In this document: positions 1-6,550 of the stretch, in pieces
How the letters are laid out: each line of letters starts with the position of its first letter
Position numbering within the stretch: position 1 is the first letter of the stretch
NCBI GenBank assembly: GCA_947487325.1
Contig: CANKWG010000093.1
Coordinates: forward strand, 1 to 8,612
Length of the DNA: 8,612 nt
Origin: Oxalobacteraceae bacterium
Lineage (GTDB): Bacteria > Pseudomonadota > Gammaproteobacteria > Burkholderiales > Burkholderiaceae_D
Reading direction: 5' to 3'
Translations under genes and position numbers: made by a program
The notes under the pieces: model-generated
What the model was told of the DNA's origin: nothing
Databases searched by the model: none
The model's input: only the letters and a program-made list of their open reading frames with translations

Positions 1-358
1 ACGCGGTGCGCCGGGCATGCCGGAAATGCTGTCGCCGACCTCGGCGTTGATCGGCAAGGGTCTGGGCGAGTCCGTGGGCCTGATTACCGATGGGCGTTTC
101 TCGGGCGCGACCTGGGGCATGGTGGTTGGCCATGTGGCGCCTGAGGCCATGAATGGTGGCACCATCGGTTTGGTGCAAGAAGGCGACTCCATCACCATCG
201 ATGCGCACAAGCTCTTGATTCAATTGAATGTGCCCGACGAAGAAATCGCCCGCCGCCGTGCAGCTTGGAAAGCACCCGAACAAAAATACACCCGGGGTGT
301 ATTGGCTAAATTTGCCAAATTAGCATCCTCGGCTAGCCGTGGCGCGGTGACGGATTAA
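1..358 (+). CDS. ilvD: Dihydroxy-acid dehydratase, C-terminal part (cut by left edge)
   Basis: This is the last part of dihydroxy-acid dehydratase, the cytoplasmic Fe-S enzyme that dehydrates 2,3-dihydroxy-acids to 2-keto acids in valine, leucine and isoleucine synthesis. The reading frame is open from base 2 (first residues RGAPGMPEM) to the TAA at 356-358, giving about 118 residues; the ATG at 17 is internal, not a start. Family hallmarks are the GAPGMPEMLSPTSAL stretch, the LITDGRFSGATWG motif and GHVAPEA, all typical of the IlvD/Edd C-terminal domain. The ending SRGAVTD also fits the roughly 560-residue IlvD form common in Burkholderiales. The N-terminal Fe-S and substrate domains lie outside the window. 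A hairpin follows 22 bases after the stop. Edd (6-phosphogluconate dehydratase) is a relative, but the motifs here read as IlvD. Confidence 0.95.
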   Translation, partial: RGAPGMPEMLSPTSALIGKGLGESVGLITDGRFSGATWGMVVGHVAPEAMNGGTIGLVQEGDSITIDAHKLLIQLNVPDEEIARRRAAWKAPEQKYTRGVLAKFAKLASSASRGAVTD

Positions 359-380
359 ATTTTGTGAGCGAATGTAATTG

Positions 381-404
381 CCGTCCGCATTATTTTGCGG
401 GCGG
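381..404 (+). terminator. Hairpin after ilvD, terminator-like
   Basis: A 9-bp stem (381-389 pairing with 396-404, one G-U pair) closes a 6-base loop 22 bases after the ilvD stop. The stem is GC-rich and strong, but no run of T follows it (the next bases are TGATAGTGTTT). It could therefore be an imperfect intrinsic terminator, a 3'-end stabiliser, or an attenuating element ahead of the cytochrome gene. Confidence 0.5.
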
Positions 405-415
405 TGATAGTGTTT

Positions 416-456
416 ACCGTAAGCAGAATTACCAAAAAGATGTAAAATTCTGCGGT
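416..456 (+). promoter_or_regulatory. Inverted repeat and candidate -10 box in the cytochrome c leader
   Basis: GCAGAATT at 423-430 is repeated exactly in inverted form as AATTCTGC at 446-453, 15 bases apart. ACC (416-418) and GGT (454-456) can extend the pairing across a 4-base bulge. A TAAAAT box at 443-448 (5 of 6 to TATAAT) lies inside the right half and would start a transcript near 455, giving a leader of about 24 bases. No good -35 hexamer is visible at the usual distance. The repeat could be an operator over a promoter, or an RNA hairpin if transcription reads through from ilvD. Confidence 0.35.
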
Positions 457-468
457 CATCAAATTAAT

Positions 469-472
469 GGAG
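469..472 (+). promoter_or_regulatory. Ribosome binding site that sets the cytochrome c start
   Basis: GGAG at 469-472 lies 6 bases before the ATG at 479. It overlaps an upstream in-frame ATG at 467, which has no Shine-Dalgarno sequence of its own, so the start at 479 is preferred. Confidence 0.7.
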
Positions 473-478
473 ATTGAC

Positions 479-787
479 ATGAAATGTATCCTTGTCGCAG
501 CAATCGCTTTGAGCGCATTGGTTTCGGGCGCAGCATCCGCCAGCGAGCAGCTGGCAAGAGAAAAGAACTGCCTGGCTTGCCACGCAGTTGATTCCAAACT
601 GGTCGGCCCAGGCTACAAAGAAGTCGCTGCCAAGTACAAAGGCGACAAGTCGGCTGAAGGTAAGCTGGCCACCAAGATCATGAAGGGTGGTAGCGGCGTT
701 TGGGGTCAGATCCCGATGCCTGCAAACCCACAAGTGTCCGATGCTGAAGCAAAGGCACTGGCTAAATGGGTTCTGTCGCTGAAATAA
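479..787 (+). CDS. Small periplasmic class I cytochrome c (c551/c8-like)
   Basis: A 102-residue precursor of a soluble monoheme cytochrome c that would carry electrons in the periplasm, for example towards a terminal oxidase or reductase; the partner cannot be read from the sequence. Residues 1-21 form a Sec signal peptide (Lys2, a hydrophobic core, then AASA before Ser22), leaving about 81 mature residues, the usual size for c551/c8-type proteins. The heme site is CLACH at 31-35, with His35 as one axial ligand. Met80 in the IPMPANP segment is the likely other ligand. VGPGY (42-46) after the heme site and the C-terminal helix ending AKWVLSLK also match the family. An in-frame ATG 12 bases earlier (467) was rejected because the GGAG at 469-472 favours this start and the signal peptide then begins cleanly. 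The gene stands alone between the ilvD hairpin and a strong terminator. Cys3 in the signal peptide is not in a lipobox. Confidence 0.9.
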   Translation: MKCILVAAIALSALVSGAASASEQLAREKNCLACHAVDSKLVGPGYKEVAAKYKGDKSAEGKLATKIMKGGSGVWGQIPMPANPQVSDAEAKALAKWVLSLK

Positions 788-806
788 TCGACCGCATTCA
801 TGAAGT

Positions 807-834
807 AAAAAAGCGCTCCGAGGAGCGCTTTTTT
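807..834. terminator. Bidirectional intrinsic terminator between convergent genes
   Basis: GCGCTC (813-818) pairs with GAGCGC (823-828) around a CGAG loop. The stem is flanked by six A (807-812) on the left and six T (829-834) on the right, so it reads as a rho-independent terminator on either strand. It lies 20 bases after the cytochrome c stop and 49 bases beyond the stop of the leftward binding-protein gene, and so probably ends both transcripts. Confidence 0.9.
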
Positions 835-882
835 ATTGCCTGCAGCAGTGCCAGGTCGATGTACAGCAATATGATGCTGCGA

Positions 883-2022
883 TTATTTGGTGACCGCAAT
901 CTGCGAACGCTTGCCACCTTTATAGGTATACAGCGTTAGCAAACCATTCTTGATATCGCCGCGCGCATCAAACTCGATCTTGCCGGTGACGCCCTCATAG
1001 TTAATCTTTGCGAGCTCCGGCAGATACTTGGCGGGCTCTACAGAGTTCGCTTTCTGCATGGCGGCGACCATCACCATGACCGCATCGTAGACATAAGGCG
1101 CATACAGTTTGACATCAACGCCGAATTTCTTTTTGTAGTCGCTGCGGAATTTCTCCACGATTTTTTTCTGACTTTCCTCGACACCGCCAGCTTCGGCACA
1201 CACCACCTGTCCATCGCTCATGCCGGCGCCCGCCAGTGATGGCAGTTGCTCGGTGCATATCCCGTCGCCACCCATGAATTTCGCTGATATGCCGAGCTGC
1301 TTCATTTGTCGCAGCATGGGTCCTCCGACGGCATCCATGCCGCCGAAGAAAATCAGGTCAGGCGACTTGCCCTTGATAGCGGTCAGGATGGCATTGAAAT
1401 CGGTGGCTTTATCGGTGGTGTACTGACGACCAACGATGGTCAGACCAGCGGCTTTGGCTGCTTTTGCAAATTCGTCGGCGACACCTTGGCCATAGGCGGT
1501 ACGGTCGTCGATGATGGCGATGCGTTTGGCTTTGATATCCGAAGCAGTGAAGCGGCCGAGTGCGCCACCGAGCTGGCCGTCATTCGCCACGACACGAAAC
1601 GCACCTTTGTAGCCTTGCATCGTGTACTTGGGATTAGTGGCGGATGGCGAAATCTGAGGAATGCCAGCATCGTTGTAGATTTTTGAGGCGGGAATGGTGG
1701 TGCCCGAATTCAGGTGACCAATGACGCCGTTGACTTTGGCATCCGCCAGCTTCTGCGCAGCGGCGGTTGCTTGCTGTGGATTGGCGCCGTCATCTTCGGC
1801 TTGCAATACGAATTTGATTTTCTTGCCGCCGATGGTCACGCCTTTGGGATTGTGCACATCAATCGCCATGCGTGCACCGTTTTCATTGTCTTTGCCCAGA
1901 TGCGCAATCTGACCTGACAGCGGGCCGACATGGCCGATTTTTACCACCTGTTCTTGGGCCATTACTTGCATGCTGATGGCGCTCAATAGGGTCAGGGATA
2001 AGGCTGTGTGGGTGAGCTGCAT
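883..2022 (-). CDS. Periplasmic branched-chain amino-acid-type ABC transporter binding protein (LivJ/LivK family)
   Basis: A 379-residue type I periplasmic solute-binding protein, the ligand-capturing part of a LIV-type (HAAT) ABC importer for leucine, isoleucine, valine or related amino acids. Residues 1-22 are a signal peptide (hydrophobic core, VMA before Gln23) with no lipobox cysteine, so the mature protein should be free in the periplasm. The mature start VVKIGHVGPLSG, then GKDNENGARMAID, the VNGVIGHLNSGTTIPAS region and YAPYVYDAVMVM are family signatures. Cys256 and Cys275 could form a disulfide. The start is supported by GGAGGA at 2028-2033, 5 bases before the ATG. Unusually, the signal's n-region (MQLTHT) has no Lys or Arg. 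No permease or ATPase gene (livH/M/G/F) is nearby, so it must work with a transporter encoded elsewhere. It lies 54 bases after dadA on the same strand and may be cotranscribed. The exact ligand is not known. Confidence 0.9.
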   Translation of the reverse strand: MQLTHTALSLTLLSAISMQVMAQEQVVKIGHVGPLSGQIAHLGKDNENGARMAIDVHNPKGVTIGGKKIKFVLQAEDDGANPQQATAAAQKLADAKVNGVIGHLNSGTTIPASKIYNDAGIPQISPSATNPKYTMQGYKGAFRVVANDGQLGGALGRFTASDIKAKRIAIIDDRTAYGQGVADEFAKAAKAAGLTIVGRQYTTDKATDFNAILTAIKGKSPDLIFFGGMDAVGGPMLRQMKQLGISAKFMGGDGICTEQLPSLAGAGMSDGQVVCAEAGGVEESQKKIVEKFRSDYKKKFGVDVKLYAPYVYDAVMVMVAAMQKANSVEPAKYLPELAKINYEGVTGKIEFDARGDIKNGLLTLYTYKGGKRSQIAVTK

Positions 2023-2027
2023 AAATA

Positions 2028-2033
2028 TCCTCC
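2028..2033 (-). promoter_or_regulatory. Strong ribosome binding site of the binding-protein gene
   Basis: GGAGGA on the minus strand lies 5 bases before the ATG at 2020-2022. It is the strongest Shine-Dalgarno sequence among the leftward genes, which fits a binding protein made in excess over dadA, whose site is a weaker AGGA. It also fixes the start. Confidence 0.7.
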
Positions 2034-2076
2034 GGAACGGAAAACGGAATTGTCGTTGATTTGCAAGCTTAACCGA

Positions 2077-3390
2077 TCAGCGTGCAGGCAAGGCACTGAG
2101 CTTAGGCGATTGTTCGGGTTGCCCCATACCCGTAAACGCAAAATCAAGATCAGGGCGACGGCCAGACATGATGTCGGCAATTGCGCGGCCTGAGCCGCAG
2201 CCCATGGTCCAGCCCAGTGTGCCGTGACCTGTGTTCAGAAACAGATTGGGTATCCGTGTCGCGCCAATATACGGAACATTGGACGGTGTCAGCGGCCGCA
2301 GGCCACTCCAGTACACCGGATAATCGTAGTCGCAGGCGTCGGGGAAAAGCTCTCTGGTGCGGCGGGTGATGGCTTCGCAGCGGGCTGGATTGAGTTCACG
2401 CGAATAGCCATTGATTTCGCAGGTACCCGCCACGCGCAAACGATTGCCCAGCCGCGAGATCACCAGTTTGTGTCCGTCATCGGTGAGTGATACATACGGT
2501 GCGAGTGCGGGGTCGCGTACTTCAAAGGTCGCCGAGTAGCCCTTGCCCGGATACACCATCAGCGGAATGCCCAGGGGTTTGAGTAGCGTGGTGCTGAAGC
2601 TGCCCATTGCGATCAATACACTGTCTGCATGCAGTACTTGATGGCGACCCTCGGCATCAATGACTTCAACGCCCGTCAATCGTTTTGAGCTGCCGGCGCC
2701 TTCAGTGAGCAAGCGCGTGGCCATAGTATTGAAACGGAAATCCACGCCGGCGGCTGCTGATCGTTGGGCGAGTCCGGTGGTGAACTTGTAGACGTCACCG
2801 GATTCATCTGTCTGAGTGAAATCACCACCAACGATCTTGTGACGTATGGCACCCAATGCAGGTTCTATACGAACCACCTCATCAGCGCTGATTGTCTGAC
2901 GCGGACATCCCAGCTCGCGCATTAATTTTGCTGCAGGAAGAGACTGCTTGAATTCTTCTTCGTCGGTATAAAAATGCACAATGCCGCGCGTCTCGCAATC
3001 ATAGTCAATACCTGTCTCGGCACGGACTGATTGCAATGTCTGCCGGCTGTATTCAGCGAGCGCCACGATGTGCCGGATGTTGTGGGCGGTGCGATCGGCG
3101 GTGCATTCGCGCAGAAACGCCATGCCCCAACGCCATTGCAGCCAGTCTGCTCGCGGACGAAACAGCAGTGGCGCATCTTCATGGCCCAGCCATTTCAGAA
3201 TTTTTAGAGGTGCTGTGGGATTCGCCCAGGGTTCGGCGTGAGAAACAGAGATCTGACCGCCGTTGGCAAAGCTGGTCTCAAGTGCGGGACCGGGCTGGCG
3301 ATCAATGACGATCACCTCATGTCCTGCTTTTTGCAAAAACCAGGCGGAGGCGGTGCCGACGATGCCCGCGCCGAGAACGATGACTTTCAT
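2077..3390 (-). CDS. dadA: D-amino acid dehydrogenase (small subunit type), FAD-dependent
   Basis: A 437-residue FAD-dependent oxidoreductase of the DadA branch of the DAO superfamily. DadA deaminates D-amino acids, typically D-alanine, to 2-oxo acids at the inner membrane and passes electrons into the respiratory chain. The N-terminus VIVLGAGIVGTASAWFL carries the FAD-binding GxGxxG at residues 7-12, with the acidic end of the second strand at VIVIDR. SFANGGQISVSHAEPWANP and the C-terminal NTGHGTLGWTMGCGSGR (386-402) are strongly DadA-like, and the length is close to the usual 415-435. The start follows AGGA (3398-3401) by 7 bases. No alanine racemase gene (dadX), the common partner in gamma-proteobacteria, is adjacent; a LIV-type binding protein follows 54 bases downstream instead. 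DadA paralogues are common in Burkholderiales, so the substrate could be a D-amino acid other than alanine, or another secondary or cyclic amine. Confidence 0.9.
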   Translation of the reverse strand: MKVIVLGAGIVGTASAWFLQKAGHEVIVIDRQPGPALETSFANGGQISVSHAEPWANPTAPLKILKWLGHEDAPLLFRPRADWLQWRWGMAFLRECTADRTAHNIRHIVALAEYSRQTLQSVRAETGIDYDCETRGIVHFYTDEEEFKQSLPAAKLMRELGCPRQTISADEVVRIEPALGAIRHKIVGGDFTQTDESGDVYKFTTGLAQRSAAAGVDFRFNTMATRLLTEGAGSSKRLTGVEVIDAEGRHQVLHADSVLIAMGSFSTTLLKPLGIPLMVYPGKGYSATFEVRDPALAPYVSLTDDGHKLVISRLGNRLRVAGTCEINGYSRELNPARCEAITRRTRELFPDACDYDYPVYWSGLRPLTPSNVPYIGATRIPNLFLNTGHGTLGWTMGCGSGRAIADIMSGRRPDLDFAFTGMGQPEQSPKLSALPAR

Positions 3391-3450
3391 TTGAACATCC
3401 TGTGAGATAAGCGGACGGATGATGCAGTGGCCGCTGTAACGGAAGTCAGG

Positions 3451-3456
3451 ATTGTA
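3451..3456 (-). promoter_or_regulatory. Candidate -10 box for dadA
   Basis: TACAAT on the minus strand (5 of 6 to TATAAT) lies 60 bases before the dadA ATG, within the 147-base gap after the DUF2486-like gene. I find no acceptable -35 hexamer 16-18 bases upstream. A weak 5-bp hairpin (3477-3481 with 3487-3491) lies between it and the preceding stop codon. It has no T run, so read-through from the folD operon into dadA cannot be excluded. Confidence 0.25.
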
Positions 3457-3537
3457 AAAAGACTGTGCATGAAATGGGCGTCATTTACGCCACGGATTAT
3501 TCAAATTTTCACGCTCGACACCATGTGCCATGATGCC

Positions 3538-4047
3538 CTAGCGCGGACTCTGATGATCTGTTGATATACGGGCGATTTCATCCGACACCGCACGACGCAC
3601 TTCTTCTTCAAGACGTTGTTCAAGCAGCCCACCTACTTCGAACGCCAGTGTGGAAGAAAGTTCCGCCGCAGCATTTTGTGCAGCACCGGGCAAGGCGTTC
3701 GCCAGAGCGGAGAGCAGCTCGGCCTGTAGCTTTGCGCCCATGGCTCGGGGCAGGTGCTCGCGCAGCGCCGCCTCGAGCAGCACAGGAATCTGCATAGCCA
3801 TCTCGGCGCTCAGGCGCGCGGTCAGTTCCGCTTCGATTTGCTGCAGCGATGGCAGGCGGGCAACCACGTTATCTTCAGGGCTTGTAATCGCAGACATCGC
3901 AGCAGCTGCAGCCGCAGTGTCGCCGAAGGCCATCCGTTCGTCCCGCATAGACCCGGTGTATGTCCCATCGTCAATGATGTCAGTCAATACGGGGATATCA
4001 GCATCCCTCTCGTCGCCCGGGCGGGTCGTGTGGTTCATATCGCTCAT
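3538..4047 (-). CDS. Conserved protein of unknown function, DUF2486-like, coupled to holC
   Basis: A 169-residue protein of unknown function. From memory it resembles the DUF2486 family found downstream of holC in Burkholderia and relatives; no search was run. The first 30 or so residues are polar and probably disordered, with a short motif DIPVLTDII at 17-25 that looks like a conserved linear element. An alanine run follows near residue 45. From about residue 66 to 160 the sequence is a chain of Ala/Leu/Glu-rich segments with heptad-like spacing (for example LLEQRLEEEVRRAVSDEIARI), so it is probably all helical and perhaps oligomeric. There is no signal peptide, membrane segment or cysteine. 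Its ATG overlaps the holC stop (ATGA, 4044-4047) and has no clear ribosome site, which indicates translational coupling. Met4 is a possible alternative start. It is the last gene of the folD operon. Confidence 0.75.
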   Translation of the reverse strand: MSDMNHTTRPGDERDADIPVLTDIIDDGTYTGSMRDERMAFGDTAAAAAAMSAITSPEDNVVARLPSLQQIEAELTARLSAEMAMQIPVLLEAALREHLPRAMGAKLQAELLSALANALPGAAQNAAAELSSTLAFEVGGLLEQRLEEEVRRAVSDEIARISTDHQSPR

Positions 4048-4469
4048 GTTTTTTCTGCCACGAAATGGGTGAGGGGATAGCCGCGCTGCTGATATTGACG
4101 GTAACGCTCGCGCCCTGCGGCCAAATCATCTTCGTCGATCGAGATGACTTCAAACATACGCTCAAAGCGCGCGAAATGGGCGGGCGTCTCGCCCGATACA
4201 TTAATCAGTATCTGATGATGCGGAAGCGTCGCCTCGGCATCATCCGTCAGGATGATCGGTGTTTGTGACGCAAGCTCATCATCGGCGGTGACGTGCGGCA
4301 GAAAATCCTGTTCCGAAAAAGTCCATAGCGCTTCGTCCAGCGCATCCAACTGTTGGCGATCCCGAGTAAAAATTACCGCGCGCATATCGGCCGCACGTGC
4401 CTTGCGTACCAGTCGGCAAGCGTACAACAGCTTGTCGGGTACTTTGCTGTGGAAGTCGACGCGGGTCAT
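4044..4469 (-). CDS. holC: DNA polymerase III chi subunit
   Basis: A 141-residue HolC protein, close to the 147 of E. coli. Chi is an accessory subunit of the DNA polymerase III clamp-loader complex. It binds SSB on the lagging strand and connects to the DnaX complex through psi (HolD) where psi exists. Family features are the N-terminal VDFHSKVPDKLLYACRLVRKA region, the LDEALWTFSEQDFLPH segment, ILINVSGETP and the C-terminal YRQYQQRGYPLTHF. The start is the ATG at 4467-4469, 5 bases after the upstream peptidase stop. An ATG 5 bases further upstream runs into a stop after two codons. No good Shine-Dalgarno sequence is visible, so translation is probably coupled to the peptidase gene. The downstream unknown gene overlaps it by 4 bases. 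In gamma-proteobacteria the usual upstream neighbour is another peptidase gene, pepA. Confidence 0.93.
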   Translation of the reverse strand: MTRVDFHSKVPDKLLYACRLVRKARAADMRAVIFTRDRQQLDALDEALWTFSEQDFLPHVTADDELASQTPIILTDDAEATLPHHQILINVSGETPAHFARFERMFEVISIDEDDLAAGRERYRQYQQRGYPLTHFVAEKT

Positions 4470-4474
4470 GTCAT

Positions 4475-6535
4475 TCAGGTGGCCTGCACCATGCCGTTGT
4501 GTCGAAGCAGCGCATCAATGCTGGGTTCACGACCACGAAAAGCCGTGAAAGATTCCAGCGCAGGCCGCGAGCCGCCCACTGACAGAATTTCGCGATGAAA
4601 CGCCAGTCCCGTTTCTGCCAGCCGGTTCGGATCACCTTGTGCTTCTTCGAAGGCGCCGTAGGCGTCTGCAGAAAGTACTTCAGCCCATTTGTAGCTGTAG
4701 TAACCAGCAGCATAGCCGCCAGCGAATATATGCGAGAACGAATGCTGGAACCGATTGAAAGCTGGCGGGATGATGACGGCAACCTTGTGTCGAACATCTG
4801 CCAGCAAGTCGGCGACAGATTGCTGCCCATTAGGATCGTAATCATGATGCAGTCGCATGTCGAACAACGAGAACTCGACCTGACGCAGCATCTGCAGACC
4901 GGCATGATAATTTTTTGCAGCGATCATCTTGTCATACAGCGCGCGTGGCAATGGTGCGCCCGTCTCTGCGTGCGCTGTCATGTGCTGCAGCACATCCCAT
5001 TCCCAGCAAAAATTTTCCATGAATTGCGAAGGCAATTCAACCGCATCCCATTCAACACCGGAAATGCCCGACACACCAAGCTCATCCACAGCAGTCAGCA
5101 TGTGATGCAACCCATGACCAAATTCATGGAATAGCGTGATCACTTCATCGTGCGTGAAATAAGCGGGTTTTTTAACACCATCAATGACAGCGGGTTCGGT
5201 GAAATTACAGGTCAGATAAGCAATCGGTGTCTGCACATCGCCAGCCAGATTTTTTCGGCCGCGCGCATCATCCATCCATGCGCCACCGCGCTTGCCGGAT
5301 CGCGCATACAAGTCCAGATAAAACTGGCCAATCAGACGGCCTTTCTTTTCAATCCGGAAGAACTTCACATCCGCATGCCAGACCGGGCTGTGATCAGGTG
5401 AGATCTCGACACCGAACATGTTTTGTATCAGACGGAATAGACCACCAACGACCTTATCTTCGGGGAAGTAGAGCTTCACCTCTTGCTCAGAAAAGGCATA
5501 ACGTTTTTCACGCAGCTTTTCGGAGGCATAGGTCATATCCCAAGCTTGCAGCTGATCGATACCAAGTTCCGTTCGTGCAAACTCGCGCAGCTCAGCCAGA
5601 TCGTTTTCTGCAAAAGTGCGTGCACGCGTAGCGAGATCTTCCAGAAAGCCAACCACCTGCTCAGGTGATGTAGCCATTTTTGGCACCAGAGAGACTTCCG
5701 CAAAATTTTTGTAGCCAAGTATTTTGGCCTCTTCATCACGCAACTTCAGGATATCGATGATGTTTTGTGTGTTATCCCATTCAGGATTCCCGCCCAGTTC
5801 CGAGGCCTTGGTGGCATTGGCGCGATAAATGGTTTCGCGCAGCGCACGGTCATCTGCGTACTGAAGAATCGGAAAGTAAGAAGGGAAGTGCAAGGTAAAG
5901 CGCCAGCCCTGTTTGCCTTCTTTTTCTGCATTCGCCTGCGCAGCCTGTTTTACATCCTCAGGCAGGCCGGCAAGTCGGGATTCATCGTCAACCAGCAGTT
6001 CATAGGCGTTGGTCGCATCGAGCACGTTTTCGGAGAAACGCGTCGAGAGTTTCGCTTGTTGCTCCTGAATTTCTGCGAATCGCTTTTTTTGCTGATCAGC
6101 TAATTCTGCACCACCCAGACGGAAATCACGAACGGCGTTGTCGATGATCTTGCGACGCGCCGGCGACAGCGCCTGATGACCCGTACTTGCTTTCAGTGCT
6201 TTGTACTTTTCAAACAGCTTCAGGTTTTGGCCGAGTTCCGTCCAGAATTCGGTCACTCTGGGTTGATTCTCGTTGTAAGCGGCACGCAACTCTGGCGTGT
6301 CGACCACCGCATTCAGATGTCCCACGACACCCCAAGCGCGCCCCAGTCGTTCTGTCACCCGTTCCAGTGGTTCGACAAAATTTTCCCAATCCGCGCTGGC
6401 GTCAGGCGCTTCCAACTTGCTGACCAGCGCTCTTGCCTCATCGAGCAACTGCGTGATGGCGGGCGTGACGTCGGCCGGGCTGAAGATATCGAAGCGGGGC
6501 AGGTCGGAAAAATCAAGTAGCGCGTTGGTGGTCAT
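4475..6535 (-). CDS. prlC: Oligopeptidase A, M3 family zinc metallopeptidase
   Basis: A 686-residue cytoplasmic M3A peptidase, close to the 680 residues of E. coli PrlC/OpdA. It degrades short peptides, including cleaved signal peptides and proteasome-like products, within its closed channel. The zinc motif HEFGH is at 470-474 (His470 and His474 as ligands, Glu471 as general base), and Glu500 in VEWDAVELPSQ is the third ligand by comparison with thimet oligopeptidase. GGYAAGYYSYKW near 606-617 supplies the conserved substrate-binding tyrosines, probably Tyr608 and Tyr615. The N-terminal half is the helical M3 cap. There is no signal peptide. It follows folD by 15 bases and precedes holC by 5, so it belongs to the folD operon. 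The ribosome site is weak (GAGA-like), and its leader closely matches that of folD. The alternative name Dcp (dipeptidyl carboxypeptidase) fits less well. Confidence 0.94.
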   Translation of the reverse strand: MTTNALLDFSDLPRFDIFSPADVTPAITQLLDEARALVSKLEAPDASADWENFVEPLERVTERLGRAWGVVGHLNAVVDTPELRAAYNENQPRVTEFWTELGQNLKLFEKYKALKASTGHQALSPARRKIIDNAVRDFRLGGAELADQQKKRFAEIQEQQAKLSTRFSENVLDATNAYELLVDDESRLAGLPEDVKQAAQANAEKEGKQGWRFTLHFPSYFPILQYADDRALRETIYRANATKASELGGNPEWDNTQNIIDILKLRDEEAKILGYKNFAEVSLVPKMATSPEQVVGFLEDLATRARTFAENDLAELREFARTELGIDQLQAWDMTYASEKLREKRYAFSEQEVKLYFPEDKVVGGLFRLIQNMFGVEISPDHSPVWHADVKFFRIEKKGRLIGQFYLDLYARSGKRGGAWMDDARGRKNLAGDVQTPIAYLTCNFTEPAVIDGVKKPAYFTHDEVITLFHEFGHGLHHMLTAVDELGVSGISGVEWDAVELPSQFMENFCWEWDVLQHMTAHAETGAPLPRALYDKMIAAKNYHAGLQMLRQVEFSLFDMRLHHDYDPNGQQSVADLLADVRHKVAVIIPPAFNRFQHSFSHIFAGGYAAGYYSYKWAEVLSADAYGAFEEAQGDPNRLAETGLAFHREILSVGGSRPALESFTAFRGREPSIDALLRHNGMVQAT

Positions 6536-6550
6536 GGTTCTCTTTAAATA

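Noticed and set aside
467..478. Upstream ATG as the cytochrome c start
   Set aside because: It overlaps the only Shine-Dalgarno sequence (469-472), which is well placed for the ATG at 479. The later start also gives a standard signal peptide.
3650..4080. Plus-strand open frames of 108 and 140 codons opposite the DUF2486-like gene
   Set aside because: The minus-strand gene is supported by its ATGA overlap with holC and its conserved-looking motif. The plus-strand frames are low-complexity Ser/Ala/Arg shadows.
4472..4474. ATG 5 bases upstream of the holC start on the minus strand
   Set aside because: It runs into a TGA after two codons, so it cannot be the holC start.
4595..5134. A 179-codon open frame on the plus strand
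   Set aside because: It is antisense to the C-terminal catalytic half of the M3 peptidase, which has clear motifs there. It shows no family resemblance and no ribosome site.
5227..5631. A 134-codon plus-strand open frame, Arg/His/Cys/Ser-rich
   Set aside because: The composition is typical of an antisense shadow, and the region is fully explained by prlC on the other strand.
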